From Liolophura sinensis (Eukaryota; Mollusca; Polyplacophora; Chitonida; Chitonidae): 64,000 nt of DNA. A program made the position numbers and the translations under genes. The stretch spans positions 18,777,608-18,841,607 of the forward strand of contig NC_088299.1 of assembly GCF_032854445.1 (NCBI RefSeq). Direction: 5' to 3'. The notes beneath the pieces were generated by a model, which saw only the letters and a list, made by a program, of their open reading frames with translations, searched no databases and was not told the origin of the DNA. Of this stretch, positions 1 to 12,700 are shown piece after piece; the first letter of the stretch is position 1, and each line of letters starts with the position of its first letter.

Positions 1-139
1 GTGGAAAAGCGGAATGTCGGGGTGGGGGTGGGGCGAGGGTGAGTGTTAAATCACCAATGTTTGACCGGCTATTGACAACCTTTCTTACATGTGAAGTACA
101 GATATGGCATGTTGGTGGAAGACACATGGTTTTTAAGAC

Positions 140-775
140 ATGTCAGGTGTAGATTGTTCAGGCACCTCTACGCATGAGCACGGTGTAGGCCGTACTGGCG
201 GCTCTACTGACAAGCACGGTGTAGACTGCACAGACGGCTCTACGCACGAGCACGGTGTAGACTGTACAGACGGTTCTACGAACAAGCACGGTGTAGACTG
301 TACATACGGCTCTACGCACGAGCACAGTGTTGACAGTACAGACGACTGTACATACGAGCACGGTGTAGACTGTACAGACGGCTCTACGCACGAGCACGGT
401 GTCGACTGTACAGACGGCTCTACATACAAGCACGGTGTAGGCTGTACAGACGGCCCTACGCACGAGCACGGTGTAGACTGTACAGATACCTCTACACACG
501 AGCACGGTGTAGACTGTACAGACGGCTCTACGCACGAGAACGGTGTAGACTGTACAGACGGCTCTAAATACGAGCACGGTGTAGACTGTACCGACGGCTC
601 TACATACGAGCACGGTGTAGGTTGTACAGACGACTCGACGCACGAGCACGGTGTAGACTGTACAGACAGCTCTACACACGAGCACGGTGTAGACTGTATA
701 GACCGCTCTACACACGAGCACGGTGTAGGCTGTACAGGCGGCTATACGTACGAGCACGGCGGGCCGCTTGTTGTC
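140..775. repeat. 36-bp minisatellite
   Basis: About 17 copies of a 36-bp unit with the core gtagactgtacagacggc and a tail like tacgcacgagcacggt. Because the unit is a multiple of three and lacks stops in several frames, it gives open frames on both strands (12-residue periods). No start context, splice site or domain supports coding, so I read it as satellite DNA. Confidence 0.9.
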
Positions 776-834
776 ACCTAGTCACATAAAACATTTAGGA
801 CGAGAAATCTGTGCATTGACTGTTAATTCAAGGT

Positions 835-905
835 TGGATTTGAACCCAAACGTCATGTATCCTTAAGGACAACCTTTAACCACCAGAGCACGGTCCATTG
901 CGGAT
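835..905 (-). repeat. tRNA-like SINE head fragment
   Basis: Read on the minus strand, this stretch has an A-box-like TGGTGGTTAAAGG and a B box GGTTCAAATCC about 35 bases apart, as in a tRNA. It lacks a clean cloverleaf and is embedded in non-coding DNA, so a decayed tRNA-derived SINE head is more likely than a functional tRNA gene. Confidence 0.45.
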
Positions 906-1484
906 GTGCATGGACCCATGGATTACTTGTTTAATACTTTTCCACTATAGTGAAATCGTGTCTAAAAATCATTCGGAATTTTGTATGGACACAACATGCA
1001 TAAGGAAGGAGTACTGTAAAAGACGTAAAAAAGACTGTTAAGTATAGGCCTACTCGTGTCAAGCGAAATACGGCCCAAGCGACGAAACTTTCCGCAATCT
1101 GTCACCCAAATTCGCATAATTCAGGGGCATCGCCAGGGTGATGTCGTCGGGTGCGAACGAAGAGAAAATTAACTGTTTAATCGATATTAGGGATTACACT
1201 TACTCGATATAAAGCAAAAATTCTAGAGCTATAAACTGGCTATAGTGCAATCAGGTTTTCGTATCGCATTTTCGGGCTTCACTTCCCACTCACGGGTTTT
1301 TTCACCTTCGCATGTTCGACTTAAGCTCTTTTTGTGTTTTCGGCCTTGTATTTTTGTAAGGTCGAAACAAAGAAAATTGCGGATGGTCGCATCCGCCTTC
1401 CAAATGCAGTATATGCCTACATGGCCGACATCCAATACAGGCGTATGTACAGTACACTGAATGCTATTATTGAGACTGTGTCTG

Positions 1485-2180
1485 GTGTAGTAAGGTCACT
1501 CACGTTACCGTATGTAGCGGTCAAATTATTAGTTTGTTAATCTTTAGTATTGTTATGTTTGTAATGTAAGCATTATGCCATGTAACGTGTTGATAGTGGA
1601 CGCTAGAGTGTGCGCCAGGGGAGGTCACTCTGTAGCAACTAGTCAAAGGGCGATGTTCCTCGTAATAGTCTAATATGAAGACTCGTCGTAGAGGGCGCAA
1701 ATCCTGAGATTTCCTGGTCGTGAGTATCTACCGAGGTCTATAAAACGGTAGAATCAATACCAGCCTTGTTTTTGTAACGAAGCTACTCATTCTCTGTATT
1801 GTATAACTGTTATTAATCTTGTAAGAGGCGCTTGCATGTATACATGTGCTCACTGGTTCGCGTGGTATATTACCGTATACTTTCTGTCCAGCGATTTCAT
1901 TGTTTTTGTGACCTTTGGTAATTGCTATGATTACAGTTTAACATTGGTTGATAATGGGAACTATTTTAAGTTGGCTGCACATTGTGTGCGATATTTTATT
2001 TATAAAATAGTACGTTTCTCTTATGGAGTTGGACAACGTGCAGTTTGACGACATTTCTGTCTCCAGAACCGTAGGGCCTACCTATTTAGGCTTATATACA
2101 GCTTCGTTACTGATAACTGTTATTTGACAGTTTAATACTAGAAATAAACTAGTTCCGACTTTTGAGACTGTGTATGCATG
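1485..2180 (+). mobile_element. possible solo LTR
   Basis: About 700 bp with an LTR-like layout: a TATA-type motif (ctataaaac near 1738) followed downstream by a poly(A) signal (aataaa near 2143). The string gagactgtgt occurs at both edges (about 1471 and 2163). There is no open frame of note and no second copy in the window. Boundaries are uncertain; an unrelated non-coding segment is possible. Confidence 0.25.
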
Positions 2181-2678
2181 CATATGTACTCAACATTTTC
2201 CCGACCAGATATGCAGGTTAACACAGAAGCATGATATCAAATATCCCGTGACCATGCAACACAGAGTTAATCTACTGATTCATACAGTCGGATTTAAACT
2301 CCATAGTATGTAAACATCTAAAGAAGGATACAACAAGGGCAGAATTTAAAGAGTTTTATGGTAGTCTGGGAGCTGGGCGAGGTTTAATTAACATGGAATG
2401 CACAAAAGGCTTGAGGTGAAGATGGTATAGTACTACCCAGACATCACACAGAACAGCCATTCTTACGTTCCGAAGGTGGTGGGTGTGATAGGGGGCGCCA
2501 CCCAGAAACCCCCAAAGCTGGATTTAATTAACATGAAAGGTAGGCTACAAGCTTCATATCTATGCCAAATGATTATGGACACCACACTTAATCCGAATCT
2601 GCAGGATGAGAATAGAATTTTTGGTAGAAAAATCACTTAAGAACGACGCTAATTATCACTAATTAAGGTTTTAATTAA

Positions 2679-2835
2679 TTAATTTATTTATTCGATTGGT
2701 GTTTTACGCCGTACTCAAGAATATTTCACTTATACGACGGCGGCCAGCATTATGGTGGGAGGAAACCGGGCAGAGCCCGGGGGGAAACCCACGACCATCC
2801 GCAGGTTGCTGCAAGACCATCCCACGTACGGTCAT
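2679..2835 (-). mobile_element. 5'-truncated SINE with target-site duplication
   Basis: This is the body of the tRNA-derived SINE found throughout the window (hallmarks: gccgtactcaagaatatttc, cggcggccagcattatggtg, and the tttatttatt run that is its A-rich 3' tail read on the minus strand). It is flanked by perfect 11-bp direct repeats gttttaattaa at 2668-2678 and 2836-2846, as expected for target-primed reverse transcription. The homologous site in the right foldback arm lacks the insertion. Confidence 0.85.
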
Positions 2836-2846
2836 GTTTTAATTAA

Positions 2847-3447
2847 CATAAAAGGTACAAGTATGGAACCAAACCAGGAATGTAGAGAGTGGTTGTCTGG
2901 TTGACAATCACTAAAGTAAGAATGACAATTGTGGTGAAAAGGTCACGTAAGAACACGTCAAAGATCACTAATTAAGCCAGGAACTAATTAAAATTGCCAT
3001 ATCTCTTGAACTATATTCTAAACCAAGTTGAAATTGGTCTCTAAATGAAGAGGAAGTAAAGAAGCAGTACTTGGGTATCAAAACTTTTAACAATGTTACT
3101 TCTAACTGGGTCAAATTTGGGAAAAAACACCTAAAAATGTACCTACATAAAAGGTACAAGTATGGAACCAAACCAGGAATGTAGAGAGTGGTTGTCTGGT
3201 TGACAATCACTAAAGTAAGAATGACAATTGTGGTGAAAAGGTCACGTAAGAACACGTCAAAGATCACTAATTAAGCCAGGAACTAATTAAAATTGCCATA
3301 TCTCTTGAACTATATTCTAAACCAAGTTGAAATTGGTCTCTAAATGAAGAGGAAGTAAAGAAGCAGTACTTGGTTATCAAAACTTTTAACAATTAATGTT
3401 ACTTCTAACTGGGTCAAATTTGGGAAAAAACACCTAAAAATGTACCT
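2847..3447. repeat. 299-bp tandem duplication inside the foldback left arm
   Basis: Two nearly identical direct copies (2847-3145 and 3146-3447) begin with cataaaaggtacaagtatgg. The right arm carries a single counterpart (about 5500-5815), so the duplication arose after the arms separated. Confidence 0.85.
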
Positions 3448-6179
3448 ACTTGACACCCAGGCTAATTACCATTTTAAATAACATGAAAGGTACAAGTACG
3501 AAACCACTGTGGATTTGTAGATGGTGGTCATCTGAAAATAAATCATCAACTTAACGGAAATTGTGGTGGAAAGGTCACTTAAAAATAGGTCAAAGGTCAT
3601 ACCACGACAACTGACCCCAAATTAACATTTTAATTAACACGGACGGTACACATTTAAAACAATACGGATATTGTTGAGAATGGTGTTATGATTCAGACTC
3701 ACCAACTTAAGAACAGAAATTGTGGTGGAAAGGTCACTTAAGAGTAGGTCAGAGGTTATACAACACCCAATGAAAGCATACAATGATACATGTATGGGAT
3801 TTATTATTGACTACATGTACGTATCGTTTATTGATTAAGGATTTGCCTACCTAGATTATTCACAGAAGACCATAAGTAAGCATGGGTTGTCTTTCTGATT
3901 GCTTCTGCCAATCTTATTGGAGTATATTTATGTCAGGACTTTGGGTGCTTTCTGAAATAAATTGACAGTTTGGTCCCTGCAGCGCAAAACGTGGCGTGTC
4001 AAAACACGTCTTCAAGGGTTAGCATACGGCACGTCAAAAGTCGTCTATATCGGGGAAAGAGATAATTCAGCTATTCTATGAAATTTTCTCGTTAGAGTAG
4101 GCCTCTACCCCGGGCCCAAACAACTGATTCAGAGTAGGCCTCGTTGTCTCGTGTACATTTGAGAGGTTTAGTTACAAGTCTTGTGACGAGCTTCTAACTT
4201 CCGACGTGAATGACATCATCACTATCTGCGCAGGTCTTGAAGTTGTCGTCTGCAGTTTACAAGTTCCCGACGTCAAGCAGACGATCTTCACGCAAGTTAA
4301 AAACTTCCATTTATAAAGCCTTAAACCTTCCATTTTTGTGTCAAGACTACACGTAATAGGTAATGCCATATGTGCAAGAAGTAGTTATTACTTGTTTCTA
4401 CTAATTTATTTTGGATTTAAGAAAGAAATGTTTGTTTTTTTCCACAGTTCGGTTTTATTTTTCACTGGAAAAAAATAATCAGTTACTAAAACTTACAAAA
4501 AAAAAAAAAACAGATAACTATGATTGAAAACTTGAATTTGAATTTGTTCAAAAATAAATGGTTACGGCTAAAGTCAAGTCTACCTTGCCGCTTTTGTCAA
4601 GAATATGTTGTTGTTGTTGTTCACCTCCTAGGCAAAAACTATACTTGTCCTCAGACTTTGCATGTATTACAGTACATTACAGACGTCATTCACAATTCTA
4701 CAGGTCGGAAGTTAGAAGTTCGTCACAAAACTTGTAAATAAACCTTTCTAATGTACACGAGACAACAACGCCTACACTGAATCAGTTTTTTATTCAAAAC
4801 TGGATTATGGCACCCCACTGGCTCATCATGCATTAGGTACCCATGCTACAGGGCATGCCACGTGATATCTAGTTGGGGCCCGGGGTAGAGGCCTACTCTA
4901 ACGAGGAAATTTTGTTGAGTAGTTGTATTATCTCTTGCCCCAAATAGACGACTTTTGACGTGTTTTGACGCACCACGTTTTGCGCTGCACAGACCAAACT
5001 GTCAATTTATTTCAGAAAGCACCATAAATGCTGAAATAAATATACTCCAATAAGATTAGCACAAGCAATCAGAAAGACAACCCATGCTTACTTATGGTCT
5101 TCTGTGAATAATCTAGGTAGGCAAATCCTTAATCAATAAACGGTATGTACATGTAGTCAATAATAAATCACATACATGTATGCTTTCATTGGGTGTTGTA
5201 TAACCTCTGACCTACTCAAGTGACCTTTCCACCACAATTTCTGTTCCTAAGTTGGTGAGTCTGAATCATAACACCATTCTCAACAATATCCGTATTGTTT
5301 TAAATGTGTACCTTCCATGTTAATTAAAATGTTAATTAGGGTCATTGGTCGTGGTATGACCTTTGACCTATTCTTACATGTCCTTCCCACCTCAATTTCC
5401 ATTAAGTTGATGATTTATATTCAGATGACCACCATCTACAAATCCACAGTGGTTTCGTACTTGTACCTTTCATGTTATTTAAAATGGTAATTAGCCTGGG
5501 TGTCAAGTAGGTACATTTTTAGGTGTTTTTTCCCAAATTTGACCCAGTTAGAAGTAACATTGTTAAAAGTTTTGATACCCAAGTACTGCTTCTTTACTTC
5601 CTCTTCATTTAGAGACCAATTTCAACTTGGTTTAGAATTTAGTTCAAGAGATATGGCAATTTTAATTAGTTTCTGGCTCAATTAGTGATCTTTGACATGT
5701 TCTTACGTGACCTTTCCACCACAATTGTCTTTCTTACTTTAGTGATTGTCAACCAGACAACCACTCGCTACATTCCTGGTTTGGTTCCATACTTGTACCT
5801 TTCATGTTAATTAAAACTTTAATTAGTGATAAATAGCGTCGTTCTTAAGTGATTTTTCCACCAAAAATTCTATTCTCATCCTGCAGATTCGGATTAAGTG
5901 TGGTGCCCATAATCATTTGGCATAGATATGAAGCTTGTACCGTTCATGTTAATTAATTCCAGCTTTGGGGGTTTTCGAGTGGTGCCCCCTATCACACCCA
6001 TCACCTTCGGAACGTAAAAATGGCTGTTCTGTGTGATGTCTGGGTAGTACTATACCATCTTCACCTCAAGCCTTTTGTGCATTCCATGTTAATTAAACCT
6101 CGCCCAGCTCCCAGACTACCATAAAACTCTTTAAATTCTGCCCTTGTTGTATCCTTCTTTAGATGTTTACATACACTAT

Positions 6180-6590
6180 AACGGCACTAGGGGTGAGTAT
6201 GTCCCTGAAGCACTGTGCACACCTATAAGGTATACAAGTCTGTCAGGCCTCTATCCTTTCACACCGAAAAGCTCACCGGATTAATATTCTAGTGATATAC
6301 TAAGACAATTCATTCTACCTTGGACTAACACAACCTACAAATCCTATCAAGCTATGGATGGGGTTATTGGACATCATGCACATCTTTATATATTAGCCAA
6401 GTGTTGTAATATTAATTTGCAAGAAAAGAAAATGTGTACACAGTGTAGTCGAATCGATTAGTGGTTTGAAAATGGGACAAGCTGCACTCATGAGATGTTA
6501 TTTGCTGAATATTTCAAGATGTATGAAATAGCGATGAATCACACCAAAGTGGTTTTACCAAGGCGAAGAGCAATCAACAGCATTCCTGTC
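6180..6590. other. non-coding spacer
   Basis: AT-rich sequence between the foldback element and the next array. I see no exon, RNA gene or repeat. Confidence 0.4.
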
Positions 6591-7135
6591 TGTACGTCAC
6601 ACACCAACAGGGCCGGTGTGTCAGTACGTCACACACCAACACGGCCCACATGTCTGTAAGTCGCTACCCAATACGGCCCGCCTATCTGTACTTCACACAC
6701 CAGTAGGGCTGCCTGTCTGTACGTCGCACACCAATACGGCCCGCATGTGTGTACATGTACGTCACGAACCAATACGGTCCCCGTATCTGTATGTCGCACG
6801 CCAATACGGCCTGTGTGTCTGTAAATCGCACACGAATACGGCCCGCGTGTCTGTACGTCACACCAATAGGGCCTGTGTGTTTGTATGTCGCACACGAATA
6901 CGGCCCGCGTGTCTGTTCGTCACACAAATAGGGCCTGTGTGTTTGTATGTCGCCAATACGGCCTGCCTATCTGTGCGTCTCACACGCATACGGCTCGACT
7001 ACCTGTACATCATAAACCAATACGGCCCACCTATCTGTGCGTCACACACGCATACGGCTCGACTACTTGTACATCACAAACCAATACAGTCCGCCTAACT
7101 GTGCGTCACACACCAATATGGCCTGCATATCTGTC
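6590..7135. repeat. ~32-bp minisatellite
   Basis: Degenerate tandem copies of a unit like cacacaccaatacggcccgc followed by gtgtctgtacgt. Units vary in length, so the frames shift. The apparent ORFs on both strands are by-products of the array. Confidence 0.85.
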
Positions 7136-7139
7136 TTCC

Positions 7140-8185
7140 CACGTGGTAGAGTTCTTCAGTAAATGACCAGGTGTTTTTCCCCGGTTTCCTTCAACAGTAA
7201 AGCTGAATAAGTGAACAATTCTTGAGAATGGCGCTCAACAATAATCAAATAAAGAAAGAATAAACTTCACGATACCCGTCTGTTCTCTTCTTAAAGTAGG
7301 TGGGCGGAGGAAGAATGAAATTCTGGAGTGCTGATGCTAACATTGGAATTTCAGAATATTGACCGAACAAACTCCATTCAACAACGAATTTCCCACTTCC
7401 TTCATGCAAGACCACACATACATGTAGAAGCTATGCACTGATCAATGTCACCAAGACGCCTAGAACAGTGAAAAGAAGACGTGCTGAACCCCTACCCCTG
7501 TTCAAGAACTAGTGGGTAGATGAATAAACAGGGCTTAACGCCACAATGGCAGTATTCCAGCCATATCGTGGCGTGAACATGTTCGAAGCACGAAACAGAT
7601 ATGGCTATCCACGAGAGAAAAGACAAGAAGTTCATCATGGAGTTGGAGATTTATGGTCTGTAAATTTATATACATGATGATATATCAAACAACTGCTTAT
7701 GCAAACAGGCGCACCTATAGCTCTTTGTGTCAGATTGTATTACAACAGTAACCTGTCCAGGCATACCTGTGAGTTTCCACGCAAGCCCTCAAATCCAGAA
7801 CATAGTGAGGTGACAAGTGAGGTGACAAGTGGATGACTAAAGTTACCTTAGCATCTGAACCCTTACCAGTTCTTGATAATGTACAAATGTTCTTCTATAT
7901 GTATGCCAAAGCAAAAATACCTCTTTTAAAATACATGCATTTACATACACTTCCATTCATTGCTGTTGCGTCACTGGCTAGCTTCACTGATCACCTCGGA
8001 TGTCGGGTGAGTGTCGGCTTTTCAAAAACTGAGGTTGTATGCTGAATCCAGCTCCTGCTGCTTCAGCTTTGGCTTTAAACCAGAATGCACTCAAATAAGT
8101 GGGGCATTCTTAACCACGGTGCTAAACACCAATCAAACAAAATAAATAAACCCGATATTTAGCGATCTAAAACCCCCCCAAAATC
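7140..8185. other. non-coding spacer with short repeat fragments
   Basis: No gene seen. A piece at about 7520-7620 (gcttaacgccacaatggcag) looks like part of another dispersed repeat. A SINE-tail-like piece (caatcaaacaaaataaataa) lies at about 8130-8150. Confidence 0.4.
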
Positions 8186-9200
8186 ATGAATGATTATCCA
8201 TGAATGCATGGTAATGGTTATCTCTTACAACTGACAACCCTTGTAATGGTCATCTCTTACAACTGACAACCCTTGTAATGGTCATCTCTTATAACTGACA
8301 ACCCATGTAATGGTCATCTTTTACAACTGACAACCCATGTGATGGTCATCTCTTACAACTGACAACCCATGTGATGGTCATCTCTTACAACTGACAACCC
8401 TTGTAATGGTCATCTCTTACAACTGACAACCCTTGTAATGGGCATCTCTTACAACTGACAACCCTTGTAATGGTCATCTCTTATAACTGACAACCCTTGT
8501 AATGGTCATCTCTTACAACTGACAACCCTTGTAATGGGCATCTCTTACAACTGACAACCCATGTGATGGTCATCTCTTACAACTGACAACCCTTATAATG
8601 GTCATCTCTTACAACTGACAACCCTTCTAATGGTCATCTCTTACAACTGACAACCCTTGTAATGGTCATCTCTTACAACTGACAACCCTTGTAATGGTCA
8701 TCTCTTATAACTGACAACCCATGTAATGGTCATCTTTTACAACTGACAACCCATGTGATGGTCATCTCTTACAACTGACAACCCTTGTAATGGTCATCTC
8801 TTACAACTGACAACCCTTCCAATGGTCATCTCTTACAACTGACAACCCTTGTAATGGTCATCTCTTACAACTGACAACCCTTGTAATGGTCATCTCTTAC
8901 AACTGACAACCCCTGTAATGGTCATCTCTTACAACTGACAACCCTTGTAATGGTCATCTCTTACAACTGACAACCCTTGTAATGGGCATCTCTTATAACT
9001 GACAACCCTTGTAATGGTCATCTCTTACAACTGACAACCCAGGTAATGGTCATCTTTTACAACTGACAACCCATGTGATGGTCATCTCTTACAACTGACA
9101 ACCCTTGTAATGGTCATCTCTTACAACTGACAACCCCTGTAGTGGACATCTCTTACAACTGACAACCCTTGTAATGGTCATCTCTTACAACTGACAACGT
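8185..9200. repeat. 32-bp minisatellite
   Basis: About 31 tandem copies of a 32-bp unit starting aatggtcatctcttacaact and continuing gacaacccttgt, with few differences between copies. It lies just downstream of the NELFCD gene end. Confidence 0.95.
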
Positions 9201-9224
9201 TTTCATCACCAGGGAATCTCACTC

Positions 9225-9590
9225 CACAGCCATCAGGCAATCTTGTTCCATTGTCATCAGGTTATCTTTAATACTCTGCTCCCATAAGGCAATCTTACTC
9301 CACTGCCATCAGGTAATCATTCTCCACTGCCATCAGGTAATCTGCGCACTGCCATCAGGTAATCTTTCTCAACTGTCATCAGGTAATCTTGCGCCACTGT
9401 CATCAGGTAATCCTCTCACTGCCACCAGGTAATCTTTCTTCACTGCCATCAGGTAATCTTGCTCCACTGCCATCAGGTAATCTTTCTCCACTGCCATCAG
9501 GTAATCTTTCTCCACTGCCATCAGGTAATCTTCTCACTGCCATCAGGTAATCACGCTCCGCTGTCATCAGGTAATCTTTCGTACAACATG
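9225..9590. repeat. 24-bp minisatellite in the likely NELFCD 3' UTR
   Basis: Tandem copies of gccatcaggtaatctttctc plus cact, with indels. If NELFCD uses the ATTAAA signal at 9267-9272, this array is transcribed as part of its 3' untranslated region. Confidence 0.9.
9267..9272 (-). promoter_or_regulatory. candidate poly(A) signal for NELFCD (ATTAAA)
   Basis: Minus-strand ATTAAA lies about 510 bases past the NELFCD stop codon at 9784-9786. I saw no AATAAA between it and the stop. This is positional inference only. Confidence 0.3.
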
Positions 9591-9783
9591 TACATACAGC
9601 AAACTTTCCTCACGTATAAGCCTGATGTCAAAGTCTGATGGTCCATTACAGACATATGTAATATCCTCCCATACAATCTGTCCACCAGCAGATAGGTAGC
9701 AGCAATCTGACTGTTACCAGCTGTAAAAGTTCATCCCGTTTAAACAGTATTGTCTAGTTCAACTCAGATGAATGTTCTTCTCC

Positions 9784-12700
9784 TCAATAGTTTGAACGAC
9801 AATGGGCTGAAATGACATAAACAACACTTATTTTTTATTTCGTGATATTTAGAGCCAGTGTATAAAAAACAACCACTTCTAGTGCTAATGACAAATTAGT
9901 TATGGATGACAAATTAAAGAAAACAAACTCCTTCAATTATTGCTGATGATGTTTGTATATTGTTCCTGAAAACGTTCTCAAACTAATTATTATATTTAAT
10001 TACATCTAGTTTGCTTGGTGTTTTATACCATACTCACCATTTAGGATAAGAATTCTACTGATCTCACCCAAATATAACGAGTTTTTTGGAAGGTACATGT
10101 AGAATGATGTCCTACTGGAAAAATGAAAGTTTTGGCACCAAAAGTAGTATTTACTGGCATTTGTTTACTTCTAAAGTGCTTTATCAATTTGTAAGTATTT
10201 GTGTAAGTTATACATATTATTCAGCTGGGATGCATGTACATGTACTTACATAAAAACTCTGACACAGCATCATTTCCATCATCTGTTTTCAGCAACCCAG
10301 TGATTTCTTCATTTTCTATCAGAGGCAAAAAGAGCTGAACAAATTCTGATGTATAGGGGGGAGCTATGACATCTAGGACCTGTAGTAAGACAAAGGAAAA
10401 CTGTGACCTATTTCTGCAAAATACCATGACATCTGAGATCTATGAATTAATGTGATCTACATACCCTGAAAACACAAATACACATGTGTGCACATACTCA
10501 CTTTTACAACATGTTTTGAAATTATTTCTTCCTTGAGCAAGAATCAAACTAACAGGTGCTGTGTAGACAACATGAAGATTTTATTAGACTGATTCTGGTG
10601 TATCCATAAAGTAGACATGGAACACACAACTGTCAACTCACCTCAAGTTTCGTTATTCAACCATGTGTCAAATGTCAAAAGGTCAGCGAGTGTGATCATC
10701 AAGTTTTCACCAGGAAAAATACAGTGCACTCATTTTACAGACTGATCAAAAATCTATTGCCAAGGGCACATTTGGTCTGAGATTTGGGAGTGTGGAAGAC
10801 GGAGTTATTCCCCTTGGTCTTGGAGGGCTAACTGGTCACCGGGCAGAAACTCTGCCAAGACTGTAGCTTCAGTGTATTACAGACATATGTACTAACCTCT
10901 GTTTGTTCAACCCTGCTGTACCTATAATGCAGTACAGGCATAATGTATATAAGCTGAACGCAACTGTCAGTACCCACCTCTGTCAGAAAGTTTTGTACCA
11001 GTCTGCTCACCACAGCTGTCAGCACCCACCTCTGTCACAGTTTTGTACCAGTCTGCTCAACACAGCTGTCAGTACCCACCTCTGTCACAGTTTTGTACCA
11101 GTCTGCTCAACACAGCTGTCAGTACCCACCTCTGTCACAAAGTTCTGTACCAGTCTGCTCACCACAACTGTCAGCACTCACTTACAGCTGTAGGTCACAA
11201 AGTTTTGCACCCGTTGGCTCTCCACAACTATCATACTCACCTCTGTCACAAAGTAACAAATTAGTGAGATGTCTGTAACTTGTTTTGTATCAATTAGATC
11301 ATCACAATTATCATTACTCAACTGTTCCACACAACTGTGTGCCAGTCTACTCACCACAACTGTTAGCACTCACCACTGTAACAAAGTTTTGCACTAGTCT
11401 GCTCACCACAACTGTCAGTACCCACCTGTCACAAAGTTCTGTACCAGTCTGCTCACCACAACTGTCAACATTCACGTGCAGCTGTAGGTCACAAAGTTTT
11501 GCACCACAACAACTATCATACTCACCTCTTTCACAAAGTGCCAAATTAGTGAGATGCCTGTCACTTGTTTTGTAGCAATCAGATTATCACAGCTATCAGC
11601 ACTCACCTGTGCCACACAGTTGTGTAACAGTCTGCTCATCACAGCTGTCAGCACTCACCTGTGTCACACAGTTGAGTAACAGTCTGCTCACCACTTTCAG
11701 CATTCTTCTCTGTCACCAAGTTTTGCACCAGTCTGCACACACCAACCATCAGTACTCACCTCTGTCACAAAATAACGAATCAGAGAGATGTCCGTGTCTT
11801 GTTTCTCCAGACATTTGCGAATGTACGTCACCACAGGGATTACACAACCACGACTAAACAAATGCACCATACGATCCAGCAATGTCTTCTTCAACTCCAA
11901 CTGAAAACGTAAACATACCTGTCAAGACTCAACATGACTGCACTCTGTAAAAATGCTTCAGTGAAAATGAACCTAAGCTCAATGTGATATACCTCAGTAA
12001 TGTGATTACTAGGACAATGGCATGCTGCATAAAGCTAAAACATGTCATGGCATTTTTTCTCTTTGTAATCTTGATAAACACAGTATATATTTATTTATTT
12101 ATTTCATTGTTTACCATGTACTTAAGAGTATTTCACTTATACCACAGCAGCCATCATCATAGTAACTGGGCAGACCCTTGACCATTTGCGGGTTGCTGGC
12201 AGACTTTCCCATGCATAGAAAATGGTCAATGATGCCCCTGTCTTCCTTTACATAGCCTAACATTGGTTGAAGACTTCTTGTTCACCATTAATATGGTGCA
12301 GTGCACAATGCCTGTATGTAGGTCACATATAGGCAAGTTTGTTAATAACTTGCCAAAGGTCGGTGGTTTATACTGTGCACTTCTGTCTCCTCCACCCATG
12401 AAACTTACCTCCATTGTGTAATTGTAAAATTCATGTGTATGGCGTCAAACAACAAGCAAACAGACAACTATATCAATAAAGGAAAAACATTGTAAGAATA
12501 CAGAATGACGTATTTGTACCAGCTACATGTAGTGGGTGGGCACACAATGGACATAAAGCTCATTAATACTCTGTCTCCATGTATTTCAACAGACTAGATA
12601 AAATATTAGAAAGTGTATAAAGCTTTTTGGGGCTAATCCTTACCAGAGTATCTGAACTTACCCTCACAAGAACATCTAGTTCCTCATATGCTGACTCAAA

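Larger units (their letters stand above)
2307..6173. mobile_element. 3.9-kb foldback element (long internally repetitive inverted arms)
   Basis: The left arm (2307 to about 4225) is the reverse complement of the right arm (about 4675 to 6173), starting from tatgtaaacatctaaag at the left edge and its complement at the right edge. The arms pair over most of their length. The centre (about 4225-4675) is an unpaired AT-rich loop with an A run. Inside each arm, a motif like ttaattaacatgaaaggtac recurs at intervals, typical of foldback-type elements. The arms differ: the left has a SINE insertion (2679-2835) and a 299-bp tandem duplication (2847-3145 and 3146-3447). No transposase frame is visible, so it would be non-autonomous. 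A head-to-head duplication of an unrelated repeat is the alternative. Confidence 0.85.

Noticed and set aside
140-781. 213-codon plus and 199-codon minus ORFs with 12-residue repeats
   Set aside because: By-product of a 36-bp array; both strands are equally open, which argues against selection on a protein.
8185-9590. CRISPR-like regular repeats
   Set aside because: Units are contiguous with no unique spacers, there are no cas genes, and the genome is eukaryotic.
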